Shown here piece by piece: positions 34,132 through 45,199 of a DNA stretch of 64,000 nt. The DNA is from Adenophora triphylla var. japonica (Eukaryota; Streptophyta; Magnoliopsida; Asterales; Campanulaceae). Within the stretch, counting starts at the first letter, position 1. Every line of letters starts with the position of its first letter. Under the pieces are notes generated by a model, which was not told the DNA's origin, did no database searches, and saw only the letters and a list, made by a program, of their open reading frames with translations. The position numbers and the translations under genes are program-made. Where the stretch lies: NCBI GenBank assembly GCA_022495995.1, contig JAFEMH010000335.1, positions 288,501 to 352,500 on the forward strand, in the 5' to 3' direction.

Positions 34132-35437
34132 AGTGATAGTTGCGAATGTTCGAGCCGTTCCGACATTGTATGGTGATTTGAAAGAAGCTCAACAAGGTGA
34201 TCCGGAATTGAAGAAAATATTAGATCAAGTGCAAGATGGGAAAGCCGGGGAATTTGCTTTGAATAGAGATGGGATTTTAACTTTCCAAGGGAGAATTTGC
34301 GTTCCTTCATCGCCGGAAATCAAGAAGCGTGTTTTAGAGGATGGCCATAAGTCCAAGTTTGCGATTCATCCGGGGAGTACCAAAATGTATCAAGACTTGA
34401 AGCGTGGATATTGGTGGAATGGAATGAAAAGGGAAATAGCGGATTATGTATATAAGTGTTTGACGTGTCAACAGATTAAGGCAGAACATCAAAGACCGGC
34501 GGGACTACTTCAACCATTGGATATTTCGGAATGGAAATGGGAAGGGATCTCGATGGATTTTGTTTCGGGTTTGCCTCTCACCGCGAAGAAGATGGATGCT
34601 ATTTGGGTTATTGTGGATCGGTTGACGAAGTCGGCTCATTTTCTTCCGGTATCAACCAAGTTTTCGTTAGAGAAGTTAGCTCAGTTGTACTTAAAGGAGA
34701 TTGTAAGACTTCACGGGGTTCCGGTTAGTATTGTTTCCGATAGAGATCCGAGGTTTACATCTAGATTTTGGAGAGCATTGCATGAAGCTTTGGGTTCTAA
34801 GTTGTGTTTTAGTACGGCGTTTCATCCTCAAACCGATGGTCAGTCCGAGAGAACTATTCAGATACTTGAGGATATGTTACGAGCTTGTGTGATGGATTTC
34901 CAATTGTCTTGGGAGGATCATTTACCTTTAGTGGAGTTTGCTTACAACAACAGTTATCAGTCTAGTATTGAGATGGCTCCGTATGAAGCATTGTATGGTA
35001 GGAAGTGTCGATCTCCGATGTGTTGGGACGAGGTTGGTGAAGCGAGACTTTGGGGTCCGGATTTGGTTCGAGATTCTACGGAGAAGATCAAGGTGATTCG
35101 GGATAGATTGAAGACGGCTCAGAGTAGACAGAAAAGCTACGCCGACAATAGAAGACGGGATTTATCTTTTCGGGTTGGTGACTTTGTGTTCTTGAAGGTT
35201 TCTCCGAGGACGGGGATTAAAAGGTTTGGGAATAAGGGTAAGTTGGCTCCGAGGTTTGTAGGACCGTTTGAGATTCTAGAGAAGATAGGGGAATTGGCTT
35301 ACCGGTTAGCGTTGCCTCCGTCTTTCTCTTTGCTTCATGATGTGTTCCACGTTTCTATGCTTAGGAAGTATTGTCATGACCCCTCCCATGTTTTGAGCTC
35401 TCCTCCCGATGATGTCAGCGGACATGTCGTATGTTGA
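34106..35437 (+). CDS. Gypsy integrase, long intact frame
   Basis: A 443-codon frame. The zinc-binding HHCC module is seen as H-x5-H in GHKSKFAIH and KCLTCQQIK. The DDE core has [24 protein letters not shown] and [20 protein letters not shown]. The GPY/F module is [20 protein letters not shown]. It ends in a frame change just before the chromodomain. Confidence 0.9.
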   Translation: MSSRELKSEVIVANVRAVPTLYGDLKEAQQGDPELKKILDQVQDGKAGEFALNRDGILTFQGRICVPSSPEIKKRVLEDGHKSKFAIHPGSTKMYQDLKRGYWWNGMKREIADYVYKCLTCQQIKAEHQRPAGLLQPLDISEWKWEGISMDFVSGLPLTAKKMDAIWVIVDRLTKSAHFLPVSTKFSLEKLAQLYLKEIVRLHGVPVSIVSDRDPRFTSRFWRALHEALGSKLCFSTAFHPQTDGQSERTIQILEDMLRACVMDFQLSWEDHLPLVEFAYNNSYQSSIEMAPYEALYGRKCRSPMCWDEVGEARLWGPDLVRDSTEKIKVIRDRLKTAQSRQKSYADNRRRDLSFRVGDFVFLKVSPRTGIKRFGNKGKLAPRFVGPFEILEKIGELAYRLALPPSFSLLHDVFHVSMLRKYCHDPSHVLSSPPDDVSGHVVC

Positions 35438-35612
35438 AGAGCCATTAAGAGTATTAGAATTCCAAGTTAAGGAGTTGAGAACCAAGAGCATCCCGATAGT
35501 AAAAGTCCTTTGGAAGAATCATACAGTTGAGGAAGCGACGTGGGAGCTAGAGTCGGAGATGAGAGCGAAATACCCGTGGTTGTTTGAAAATTCAAGTAAG
35601 TTTCCTTTTTAA
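35409..35612 (+). pseudogene. Integrase C-terminal chromodomain, shifted frame
   Basis: SIPIVKVLWKNHTVEEATWE followed by LESEMRAKYPWLF is the chromodomain-like tail of chromoviral integrases, thought to steer insertion through chromatin marks. It reads in the +1 frame relative to the integrase. Confidence 0.85.
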
Positions 35613-35633
35613 AATTCGGGTCGAATTTTCTTT

Positions 35634-35643
35634 AAGGAGTGAG
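35634..35643 (+). other. Polypurine tract of gypsy element
   Basis: AAGGAGTGAG directly precedes the 3' LTR, the expected plus-strand priming position. Confidence 0.8.
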
Positions 35644-37991
35644 TGTGACGACCCCAACCCTAAAGCACTCATTTTAAATATTAAATTATATGCTTTTAAT
35701 ATTTATCCTAGCTTTATGTGTTCAATTATGTCTTTAAAATTCTAGATTAAGATAAATTGGTTGAAAAGTAAAATTAGGATCTTATAAGAATTTATTGGAC
35801 ATTATATAAAGAACTAGGGAAATAAAAATAAATGGAAATATGATAAATAGTGTAGGGAGGTTAAATGAGTAGGATGAATTAATGGGATAAGATTTATTTT
35901 AATTTAAAATGGGTGGGGAAAGCCTTGCTAATTTCCCGTGGGGGCCATTTTGTAGAAGTCCTCCTCCCTTGCCAAGTGTCCTCCCTCCCTCACCTCTCTT
36001 ACTTCCTTCCCTCCTTCTCCCTCCTCCATCATTCCTTCATACTTTCTCCTACAATATCCATGGAAGAGTTCTTGAAAGCCTCCCTCTCTACACTTCTACC
36101 AAGACCCATTTCTTGTCCATTTGAAAATCTAAGTGTCCTTTTGTGAGTAGAACACCTCAAGGAGTTGATCAAGCCAAGAAAAGCTCCATTTCATCTTGTA
36201 TTGCCAAAGGTAAGTTATTATGACCCTTTTCTTTCTTTGAATGATCATGAATATAAATGTTATTGTGGATGTTCTATTGAAGGTGATGATTTAGAACTTT
36301 GTTGGTTTCATAGAAATATTTTGGTTTATGGATGTTGACTTGATCTAGGGCTAAGACATGATTTCAAGGAGTTAAATGAGTAGATTGAAGTTACCAAAGT
36401 TGGAAATGCCCTTTAGCTTCATCACTTAGAATACCTTTGGTTGGAACTTTGGGATTTGAGAAACTTGTTGTTGTTCTTCTTTGTTTTACCATTTACGGGC
36501 CGAGGCACGAGTCGTGCCCCTTGGCACGAGTCGTGCCCTTGGCCCAATCGTGACCACGAGTCATTCTAGGGGTCCAATCGTGCGGCAGTTCTTGGGGAAT
36601 GAGCACGAGTCGTGCCACAAGCACGAGTCGTGCCATGTGGAGTCACGAGTCGTGACTTGAATGAAAGGAAGTCGTGCCTTGGTTAAGGACGCCAGAATCA
36701 GAGAGGGGTCAAATGGGCACGAGTCGTGCCACAGGGCACGAAGTCGTGCCACTGGCACAGTTTTTCACATCAAGTTTAAAGCTGTTCAAACCTAATCAAA
36801 CTCGAACCAAAATGAAATCTCTTTAACATAGATTAAAGTAGAATACTTTGGCTTCACAATGACATTCTAAGTGATCAAAATGGAATAGTGGAAGTACCTT
36901 AAATATTGCTTGGAAAACGTTAGCTAACCTAGTTTGGTAACTAGACAATTATGATCCCCACTTGGTAGATTCAACTTAGACCTTTCAAGAGGCTATGTAT
37001 TATTGTATAATGACTTTGTAGGATGGATTTATGCTACTTCCTTGCCTTACATTGAGTTCATATACATTGTTTCCATTGCATAGTGTATTGAATAAATGTT
37101 GCATTATGATATTGGTTGGACATGAGTATAGTTTACCATGTTGATATGTTGTTATCCCTTTTTGTGGATTTTATTCAAGTATCTATTATGTGCTTGATTA
37201 TGTGTGAGTCACCGACGTTGGGGTATAACGAATACGATCAATTATGGAAGTGTGACCTAATGTGATCGGATTATGTTATATCTGTGACCGTCCCCTCCTG
37301 TGGCCACAGGTTGGGGTTATAGCGTCTGTATTGAGCCAAAAGCCTTACGAGTTGCTACTGTCTTATTTGGTTCCCCGAAAACGGGTCTTATAAGACGTGA
37401 GTATTGCTTAAGCAGCTCACTGTATAATTGGAGTATTATTATACCCAATGTTGTACGACTACTGTTCAGACGGGAAAAGGTAAACCAAGGTAATGGAATG
37501 TGTTTATAGCTTTTCCAATGTGTTACGTGCGACTTGTTATATGTTGCATTTATTTGGCATATTGCTGCATTCATAATAGCTTGCTGAGATTTATTCTCAC
37601 CCCTCTCCCTTTACTGTTTTAGATCCCGAGACAGGAGGACCGCCCAAGTAAGGACGGAAAGGAGTTTGGCTGTGAGCATTTTGGGATATTGTCGGGGTAC
37701 GTTAGGTTGGCGTAGAAATTATTTTGTCATAATTCCTTTTGGGAGTTTGTAATTATAAACTTTATTTTCTACGTTAAAAACCAATATCTTTTGTAACTAA
37801 ACAGTTGATTGTTTTCAAAGTTAGTTATCTCCTCCTCCGATGTGGAGTTGAGTGGAGTTCTTTTGAAATGTTATATTATTAATGCTTATGTTTGAAAGTC
37901 AAAGTAAAGTTTTAAAAGTTTAGTGTTTTTGGGTTAGTTTGGGGACGCACCAACTCGGGACACGTGTAGGTTCCGGGTCGGGGTCCTCACA
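35644..37991 (+). repeat. 3' LTR of gypsy element
   Basis: 2348 bp, starting TGTGACGACCCC and ending GGTCCTCACA, matching the 5' LTR with scattered one- to few-base indels and fewer substitutions. Confidence 0.96.
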
Positions 37992-38029
37992 TATTATGTG
38001 TAATATATATTCTTCAAGGATCATTACTC

Positions 38030-38757
38030 TCTTGGTATCTTTATTAGTTTATATCCATTTGCATACCTCTTGATATCTTTATCAGTTTATACCCATTCAC
38101 ATACCTATTGTTATACTTATTAGTTTATACCATTCACATACCTATTGTTATACTTATTAGTTTATTATACCCATTCACATACCTATTGTTATTCTTATTA
38201 GTTTATACCCATTCACATACCTATTGCTATACATATTAGTTTATACCCATTCACATACCTATTGTTATACTTATTAGTTTATACCCATTCACATACCTAT
38301 TGTTATACTTATTAGTTTATACCCATTCACATACCTATTGTTATACTTATTAGTTTATACACATTCACATACCATTGTTATATTTATTAGTTTATACCCA
38401 TTCACATACCTATTGTTATACTTATTAGTTTATATACTTATTAGTTTATACCCATTCACATACCCATTGTTATACTTATTAGTTTATACCCATTCACATA
38501 CCTATTGTTATACTTATTAGTTTATACCCATTCACATACCTATTGTTATACTTATTAGTTTATACCCATTCACATACCATTGTTATATTTATTAGTTTAT
38601 ACCCATTCACATACCTATTGTTATACTTATTAGTTTATATACTTATTAGTTTATACCCATTCACATACCCATTGTTATACTTATTAGTTTATACCCATTC
38701 ACATACCTATTATTATACTTATTAGTTTATACCCATTCACATACCTATTGTTATCTT
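38030..38757. repeat. 38-bp tandem array
   Basis: About 19 copies of AGTTTATACCCATTCACATA plus CCTATTGTTATACTTATT. Variants with a missing C (ACATACCATTG) and an extra TATACTTATTAGTTTA occur twice, 205 bases apart (frames at 38338 and 38543 are near-identical), so blocks of about five units were duplicated later. Non-coding. Confidence 0.93.
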
Positions 38758-39107
38758 CTTGAATGTAATTCTAGTTAGACGAAATTTGAACAAACTCAAG
38801 ATTTGAAAAGCCAAAAGACACGGATGCATGTGAATCAAGATAAATCCTTATGGTGATTAGGTGTCAACACCAGAGTCATTTTCGCCTACTTTAAAATACT
38901 ATAGTATAGATGTGGAGGCCAAAAAAACGAATGATTTCAATTTTATACAACAATTCTAAAATAATTTGAATTTGGCTAACATTAATTTTCATAGGTTAAC
39001 GTTAATAAAAAAAGATGAAAGAAAAAGAAAAACAGCTTAAAAGAAAAAAGAGAAAAAAATTAGAAAAGCAAAAAAAGAGGGAAAAAATAAAATAATAATA
39101 CAAATAA

Positions 39108-40205
39108 TAACGAGTTGGTCTTACAAAAAACGCGTTTTTTCTGGAACTTAGAAAAAACGAAAAACGTGTTTTGTTTTTCCCGTTTGTGTCAGTGTCAGTT
39201 TAACAAAATGCTAGTGTGACAAAGTGCCAATGCATGTGTAACAAAAGTGCCAGTGTAAAAAAATGTCAGTACCAGTTTAACAAAGTGTCAGTGTAAACAA
39301 AGTGTCAGTGCATGTGTAACAAATTGCCAGTGTAAAAAGTGTCAGTGTCAGTTTAACAAAGTGTCAGTACACTAACACTGGCACTTTGTTAAACTGGCAC
39401 TGACGCTTTTTACACTGGCACTTTTATATACATCACTAGCACTCTTCACACTGGCACTCTTTTTCACTAACACTGGCACTTTGTTACACTAACACTAGCA
39501 CTTTGTTAAACTAACACTGACACTTGTTTTACACTAACACCGGCACTTTGTTAAACTGGCACCGGCATTTTGTTAAACTGGCACTGGCACTTTGTTGCAC
39601 ATGCACTGGCACTGAGTTTCTGAACAAAGAGAGCTTTTAACTGGCACTTTTTTAGGCTTGCACTGGTACATTTTTACCATAACCCTGGTTCAATTATCTA
39701 AAATTCAACGGAGTTATATTGCTAGATAATAATCTGACACTCAGGTGATAATGAATAGATAAAAAGCAAACCACTCATTCAATGCCTGCGACAAAATTTC
39801 TTTTATATAGAACTTCATACAGCAATCCCTGTTGGTTAGTGCCAATAAGCACTTCCATGTAAAAGTACAGCAGATTCGTGCATCACATAAATTCTCAACT
39901 CCCAATATTCAATTAGGTTTCGTGCATCACATAAATTCTCAACTCCCAATATTCAATTAGGTTAAAAACTACTCCCCACTTTCTATTTGTATAATAGAAT
40001 CAAAACCCCCAAATGGGTCTGACGAAGATGAAGCCCCATCAATCAACGATCGACGCCTATGGAGAAATTGGATGTAAACCGGGTCGATGTAAACGTTGCT
40101 AAATACTTTTGCTTATCTCGGGCGTCGCAAGCGAGGGAAAAAGTCGACGGCGTCTTCTAAAAACACGTTTTTTCTAAGGCTTGAAAAAATGAGTTTTTTG
40201 TGAGA
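39108..40205. mobile_element. TIR element with inverted minisatellite (C1)
   Basis: The left end GAGTTGGTCTTACAAAAAAC and GCGTTTTTTC is answered near 40160-40200 by AACACGTTTTTTCTAAGG and GAGTTTTTTGTGAGATTTTG in inverse. The middle holds CAGTGT/ACACTG minisatellites. A near-identical left end recurs at 40222, so two sibling elements lie side by side. No target duplication was identified. Confidence 0.5.
39185..39610. repeat. Head-to-head inverted minisatellite
   Basis: Forward units (GTGTCAGTGTCAGTTTAACA-like) run to about 39366, where they switch to the reverse complement (ACTAACACTGGCACTTTGTT-like). The centre is GTGTCAGTACACTAACAC. The whole array can fold on itself. Confidence 0.8.
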
Positions 40206-40221
40206 TTTTGGCTTATTATTA

Positions 40222-41105
40222 TTGAGTTGGTCTTATAAAAAACTAGTTTTACCTTAAGATAAAGAAAAACGTGTTTTTCCAAAGCGCTGGGCATTATTAT
40301 TCAAAACAAAGGGTGACATTTTCATAATTACTGGCAACCATGATAAATGCCCAATGTTTATATTACAAATGACTAGTGATTTCATACTGGCGTTTTATAA
40401 ACATGAAACTGGCACTTTTCTCAAGTGCCAGTGTTAATGTTAAAAATTGCCAGTGAGTACACTGACACTTTTTTACATTGATACTGCTATTAAAAGCGCT
40501 GGTATTGTTAATAATTGCCTAGCCATTACACCTGGCACTTTTTAACATCGATCATGCACTTATAAAAGTGCCCGTTGTAGTATCAATAAGTGTCAGTGTA
40601 CATGTTCTGACACTTTTTTACACTATCACTGACACTTTTTAAACTAACGCTGATATTTTTTTAACTTAACACTGACACTTTTTAAAACACATACCGGCAC
40701 TTTTTATCCCCAAATCCTCGATCGACTGGCGATGATGATTTTACGCCAACACCAACTTGGCGCATCATCTCTGCAAAAGTTCAGACCAACCGATAAAGTT
40801 AAATAATTAGAGTTAGATGACCATGACCACTATATCAATACTGAACTTGAATTACTTCTCGCCTATGGTCTTTAGCAAATCAATAAAATTAAATCCTGTG
40901 GTGCTACTCCGTGCAACATATCGGAGCTTGAGATGGCAGAGAAGACGATCAGAGGTTGGGATGGCCGGATTTCAGATGGAAACTGGTCGGCGACTCAGCG
41001 GTGCAAGAAAAAGGCGCAGTCGCGCAAAGAAAGGGGCAGAGCGTCGACGCCGCAAAAACCCGTTTTTCCAATTGTTTAGAAAAAACGCATTTTTTACAAG
41101 ATTTT
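40222..41105. mobile_element. TIR element with minisatellite (C2), sibling of C1
   Basis: Left GAGTTGGTCTTATAAAAAAC and GAAAAACGTGTTTTTCC; right AAAAACCCGTTTTTCC, AACGCATTTTTTACAAGATT in inverse. Inside are ACTGGCACTTTT/AAAAGTGCCAGT units and, near the right end, an Arg-rich frame (40817-41107) that I do not recognise. Confidence 0.5.
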
Positions 41106-41244
41106 GACATTAATTTTAAGCTAATTTAATTATTCTAATAAAAATCTGAAAAATATTATTACTGATATTTATAACGGCATCAATAAAAAAATTAGATTAA
41201 TTTAAATTATTGTTCAAATTTTATGAAGCAAAAAAAAAAAGGTA

Positions 41245-41322
41245 CTTCCTCTATCCCAAAATGTGTCAAAAAAAAAAAAATCAAATTTGCTATTGATCAA
41301 TAGCAAATTTGGACGGAGGGAG
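41245..41322. mobile_element. Short palindromic MITE
   Basis: CTTCCTCTATCCC and GGACGGAGGGAG ends with a central TTGCTATTGATCAATAGCAA palindrome. It is the same family as 20950-21063 but shorter. Confidence 0.75.
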
Positions 41323-41339
41323 TAGGAAAATTATTCCGG

Positions 41340-42990
41340 GATGAATAGAGTATTAGGCTCCGTTTGTTTAGCGTAAAACATTTTTCGAAAAATGATTTTC
41401 TGCAAAATATTTTTCGGAAAATGAAACTATTTTTCGGAAAATAAGATAATCATGTTTTCGACTGTTTGGTAAGGAAAATATTTTCCGAAAAATGTTCGAT
41501 TGAGTTGACTACAAATTTATCCACCCCAATCACCCCACCCTACCCACCACTACCACCCCCTACCCCCCCCCCCACCCCCCGTCGAGTAAAAAAAAGTAGT
41601 CATTTTAAATTTATTTTTAACAACTCCTCTCCCAATCCACTCACCACCGCTACCACCTAAGATAATTTTGTTATGTTTTTTTCAGATTTTTTAAAAGGGA
41701 GGTACATTTAAAAAAATTGGAGCGCATAAAAAAGTACTAGTTTTTTTTTTCTTCAGATATACAGGTTATCAAATTGCAACAAAATATAAACGCTAGAAAT
41801 CGGATAGTGGCCTTTTTCATTTTTGAAAACAAAATTGCAAAAATGAGCCAAATGCAGTTGATCGAATTGCAATTTGTCCTAAATTCCTTCACTCAAACAT
41901 ACTAACAATAACGCCAACTGAAATCAAAGAAATGGACACGGGTGGTCCCTCATGATGAAGGCAATAAGAGTACACTTAATATAGCAACGCAAAAAAGGGA
42001 GAGGGACTATTGTTGTATAGAGTATAAACAAAGGAAACCTTTTGCTTCTAAAACAAAATATTTCAAAAACCAACTCAATTTTTTAGTCGTACAACTTTTT
42101 TGCAGATTGAGTTCTCATTGTCTTGCTTTCATTCTTCAATACTTTCTCTGACGACTTCTCGTTTAGAGATACAGCTTTCGCTATAGCTTTCAACCTTCTT
42201 GCATTCTTTGTTCTCTTCATTTGTACTCCTTTTTTTGCTTTTCTGTCATGAGAGAGAGAGAGAGTGTTTCACTTGTCAAAATGGTATGAGGTCACACATG
42301 GCAAATAAGAAGAGGATTGGTTGAATATTAGTCCACACTCGAGACATATAACCATGGTCATAAGTCGTACTGGAAATTTAATCATTTCTTAAACACATAT
42401 AAGTGGAGGTAAAATTCTAAAAGTTGTTGTTGATAATATTATTAATGGTGAATCAATAGAAATTTTTAGAATTTCATGAACATAATTAAATTGTCATATA
42501 TTTGTGGTCAAAGTTCAACAAAAAAGTCAAATGGGACAAACATTTTGGGACGGAGGTAGTATGTGCTTTCTTCCTATACCAACTGAAATTACGGGTTCGA
42601 CTTCAAAGAGATATAATCCCTCCATCTGACAATGAGTGTCATTTTTTTTACACACCAATGAAGGATGTTGATTTTCAGCAATTGTACTAGTGGATATCCA
42701 TAAAATTGGGCTTAGTGTCTAACATTATATCATTGCAAGCACTCACTAGGATAAGAAAGTTGGCAAATATACATTTAGTAAAATCATTAAGAAAGAAAAA
42801 CATTTTGAGGCACATTTATTTTTGAGGAAATGACACTCAATTTGGGATCAAGTTAGTAAATCTGAACTCTTAGTCTCTTACCACTTGTTGTCAGATGGTT
42901 GGTAGAAAAACACACTTTCAAGCCCCCCCCCCCCACCTTCAGACACTCTCTATTCAAAAACAGAGAAACAAAAAATTAAGCAAAATAAAT
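41340..42990. other. Intergenic DNA with element remnants
   Basis: Near 41348 a GGCTCCGTTTGTTTAGCG end and repeated ATTTTTCGGAAAAT resemble the end of a common non-autonomous hAT repeat. Near 42615-42850 CCCTCCATCTGACAATGAGT and its diverged inverse form an old MITE. No gene was recognised. Confidence 0.4.
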
Positions 42991-43012
42991 AAATAGATGA
43001 TGCATTTTCAAT

Positions 43013-43103
43013 CAGTGGGTTTGTGCATATTGGCAGATAAGCAATTGTATCCCTTTTCTAATTTGCTTTATTGCTTACCTGCCAATATGCACAAACCCCC
43101 TGA
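43013..43103 (+). ncRNA. miRNA-like hairpin (candidate)
   Basis: The arm 43013-43045 (core TTTGTGCATATTGGCAG) pairs with 43071-43103 (core CTGCCAATATGCACAAA) almost without interruption over about 30 bases, with one C opposite A or a G-T pair and one mismatch. The loop is about 25 bases. The size and near-perfect arms fit a small plant pre-miRNA or an MITE-type foldback. It has no MITE ends and no matching copy elsewhere in the window. I do not recognise the mature sequence; either strand could be transcribed. Confidence 0.35.
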
Positions 43104-43384
43104 AAGAGTACATTTGATTAGCTTTTGGCTTTTGATGAAGGAACACACCAATAACAGATCAAACATTCCATTAGATTTCCACATGTTACTTGAAATTTGG
43201 AACAGCAACTACAATTTTTGAATTTCTTCCTCAAAAACTGACCAATAAACAATCCTCTTCTACAACTTCATGTCCTCCGTGACTGCGTGTTATCTTCTCT
43301 ATACTAGTTTCTTCTAAGAATAATTTCTCCTAAATTGACGTTGCTCCTTTTAGAGCTTTTTTCTGTTAGTTAAGGGGTCAAATT

Positions 43385-43635
43385 CAGTGTCGAAGCCACG
43401 TTGAACCAGTGGGGGTCACTTGACCCCTTGCTTTTAGTGTTTGCCACTTTAGTAACTTTATGTTTTGAAAACAATGATTTTGTGCCCACTAAATTATAGT
43501 TTTATCAATTACGACCCCTTTATTTTATGTCAAGGATGTATTACATTATAATTTGACCCTTGTTTAATCCAAATTCGGGTACTACAATATGATTAATCGA
43601 CCCCCTTAAGTCAAATTACTGGCTTCGCCAATGGT
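43385..43635. repeat. Degraded non-autonomous element
   Basis: CAGTGTCGAAGCCACG at the left and ACTGGCTTCGCCAATGG at the right are rough inverted ends; between them GGGGGTCACTTGACCCCTTG and CGACCCCCTTAAGTCA occur. It resembles widespread hAT-derived repeats that annotate as gene-adjacent fragments. Confidence 0.4.
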
Positions 43636-43970
43636 CACATTCTCAGCTAAATTACTTCTCTTCCACTTGACTAAATACTAAATACACTACACTTAAGCTT
43701 TTCTCAAAATCCAACCTGTTACTATAATCAACTCTCGCGTAAGGAGCTGCAATAATACGTAAAATCATTTCCTAATATCAATCTCCAGTGCCTAGCAAAT
43801 AAATTTGCATCATACAAACTAAATCATAAATCAATATTACACCAGAATGAAACCAATAACGCAGTATACTGGTACTGAGGTTGATGCTGAACAATTGATA
43901 GCCTACTAAAAAACAATTACCACAACTCTTTAACTAAATGGAAACAATAGACTTGATCGAGGCTGCTAAC

Positions 43971-44192
43971 CTGCCGGAAACATTTAGCGATTGTTTGGGG
44001 GCTGCAGACTCCGACGTGTCCATCGCTGCATTCATAGTTGTAACTGAAGAGCTGAATTATTGTTCACAAAAAGCAAAATAGACGGAATAGAAAATATACA
44101 TAATCATTACCTTGAGGTAAATCGGTGACCGTATGATCAACATCGATCGCCATAGAAGCCTCTTTCCTTTTCTTGCTCCTGTTCTTTGCCAT
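43971..44192 (-). pseudogene. 5' two-exon remnant of a Lys-rich plant protein gene
   Basis: Exon 1 (44192-44111) encodes MAKNRSKKRKEASMAIDVDH and TVTDLPQ; exon 2 (44043-43971) continues VTTMNAAMDTSESAAPKQSL and NVSG. Both splice sites are GT-AG and phases agree. The layout (MAKNR, Lys/Arg run, DLPQ, MDTSES) resembles a small conserved plant nuclear-type protein whose third exon is strongly Lys-rich. I find no such exon in the next 700 bases, so the gene is probably 3'-truncated, or the exon is diverged or far away. The upstream leader is GC-rich and normal looking. Confidence 0.5.
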
Positions 44193-44432
44193 GGTGTCGC
44201 AGTCGGAGGAGAACAGGGGAAACGATTTTCTTTAGGGTCTTAATAAAACCCTAGTTTTGAATAGGATATAGATCCACCGTTTATTGACCCGCGATTTTAA
44301 ACGAACTTTCGGGTTTGACGGGTAAATATATTCTCCGATCAAATACTATATAAATCGTGGGCCGGGCCTGAAATGCAAAGTATGCATTTGCTATCTTCAA
44401 ATTTTGTTCCTTATCCAGAATTGTTGAGGAAA

Positions 44433-44605
44433 CTCCCTCCCTCCCTAAATGTTTGTCTCATTTCTTCTTTTTTCCCTAAAAAGCTAGTACCTCATTTTCA
44501 AAATTAAAATTTCAAAATCACTAAATTTTCAAAACTTGTAATGTAATCATAAAATGTTTAAAAATCAAATGGGACAAACATTTAGGGATTTAGGGATGGA
44601 GGGAG
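44433..44605. mobile_element. MITE, Stowaway-like
   Basis: CTCCCTCCCTCCCTAAATGT at the left and ACATTTAGGGATTTAGGGAT plus GGAGGGAG at the right; TA follows. Confidence 0.75.
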
Positions 44606-44959
44606 TATATATATATAAAATCTAAAAGTTATATACTCCCTCCGTCCCACGTGAATCTGCAAACTTATTTCTATTTTGGTCCGTCTCACGTGAATGCAAA
44701 CTTTCCAAAATGGCAAAGAATATTCACTATTTCACCCACTTATTCTCTCTCCTACTTTATTCCCTTTTACACTTTCACATGACATTCTCTCTCCTCACTA
44801 TTCCTCCCACTCATTCTCTCTCCTATTTAATTTTTCATACTCACAACATTTAACTTTTTCTCTTTCTTACATCACTTTTCCTTAATTCCTACACCCCGAA
44901 AAGGGATATATTTATATACGGGGATCTTAAATACGGGGATCTAATTTGTTCATCGTCGC

Positions 44960-45180
44960 CTTTGCCCGTCTCGTGTAAGTCTGCCGAGATGTCCTCTTAC
45001 ATCTCGGGTAGACTTACACGACATATCTCGGGTACATTTACACGAGATTTATGTCGTGTAAGTCTACCCGAGATACAAGAGGACATCTCGGGTAGACTGG
45101 CACGAGATGTTCAAAATCATCTCGTGTAGTTATACACGAGATTTCATATAGATATCTCGTGTTAATATACACGAGATGTC
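44960..45180. repeat. CTCGTGTA/CTCGGGTA palindrome cluster
   Basis: Repeated CTCGGGTAGACTTACACGAC, TACACGAGAT and GATATCTCGTGT motifs in both orientations. Several can form stems of 8-20 bp. Non-coding. Confidence 0.8.
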
Positions 45181-45199
45181 ATATTTTCCATAAACCCTG

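Larger units (their letters stand above)
28716..37991 (+). mobile_element. Ty3/gypsy LTR retrotransposon (chromovirus type)
   Basis: Complete 9.3 kb element: 5' LTR, tRNA-iMet primer site, gag-protease-RT-RNase H-integrase-chromodomain, purine tract, 3' LTR. Five-base duplication TATTA (28711-28715, 37992-37996). The pol order with integrase last and a C-terminal chromodomain marks a chromovirus, best fit Tekay/Del-like by general resemblance. Coding is broken by many single-base shifts from gag to RT and again before the chromodomain, yet the integrase frame is 443 residues long. Confidence 0.97.

Noticed and set aside
38338..38725. Two near-identical 60-residue frames
   Set aside because: They are products of the 38-bp tandem array.
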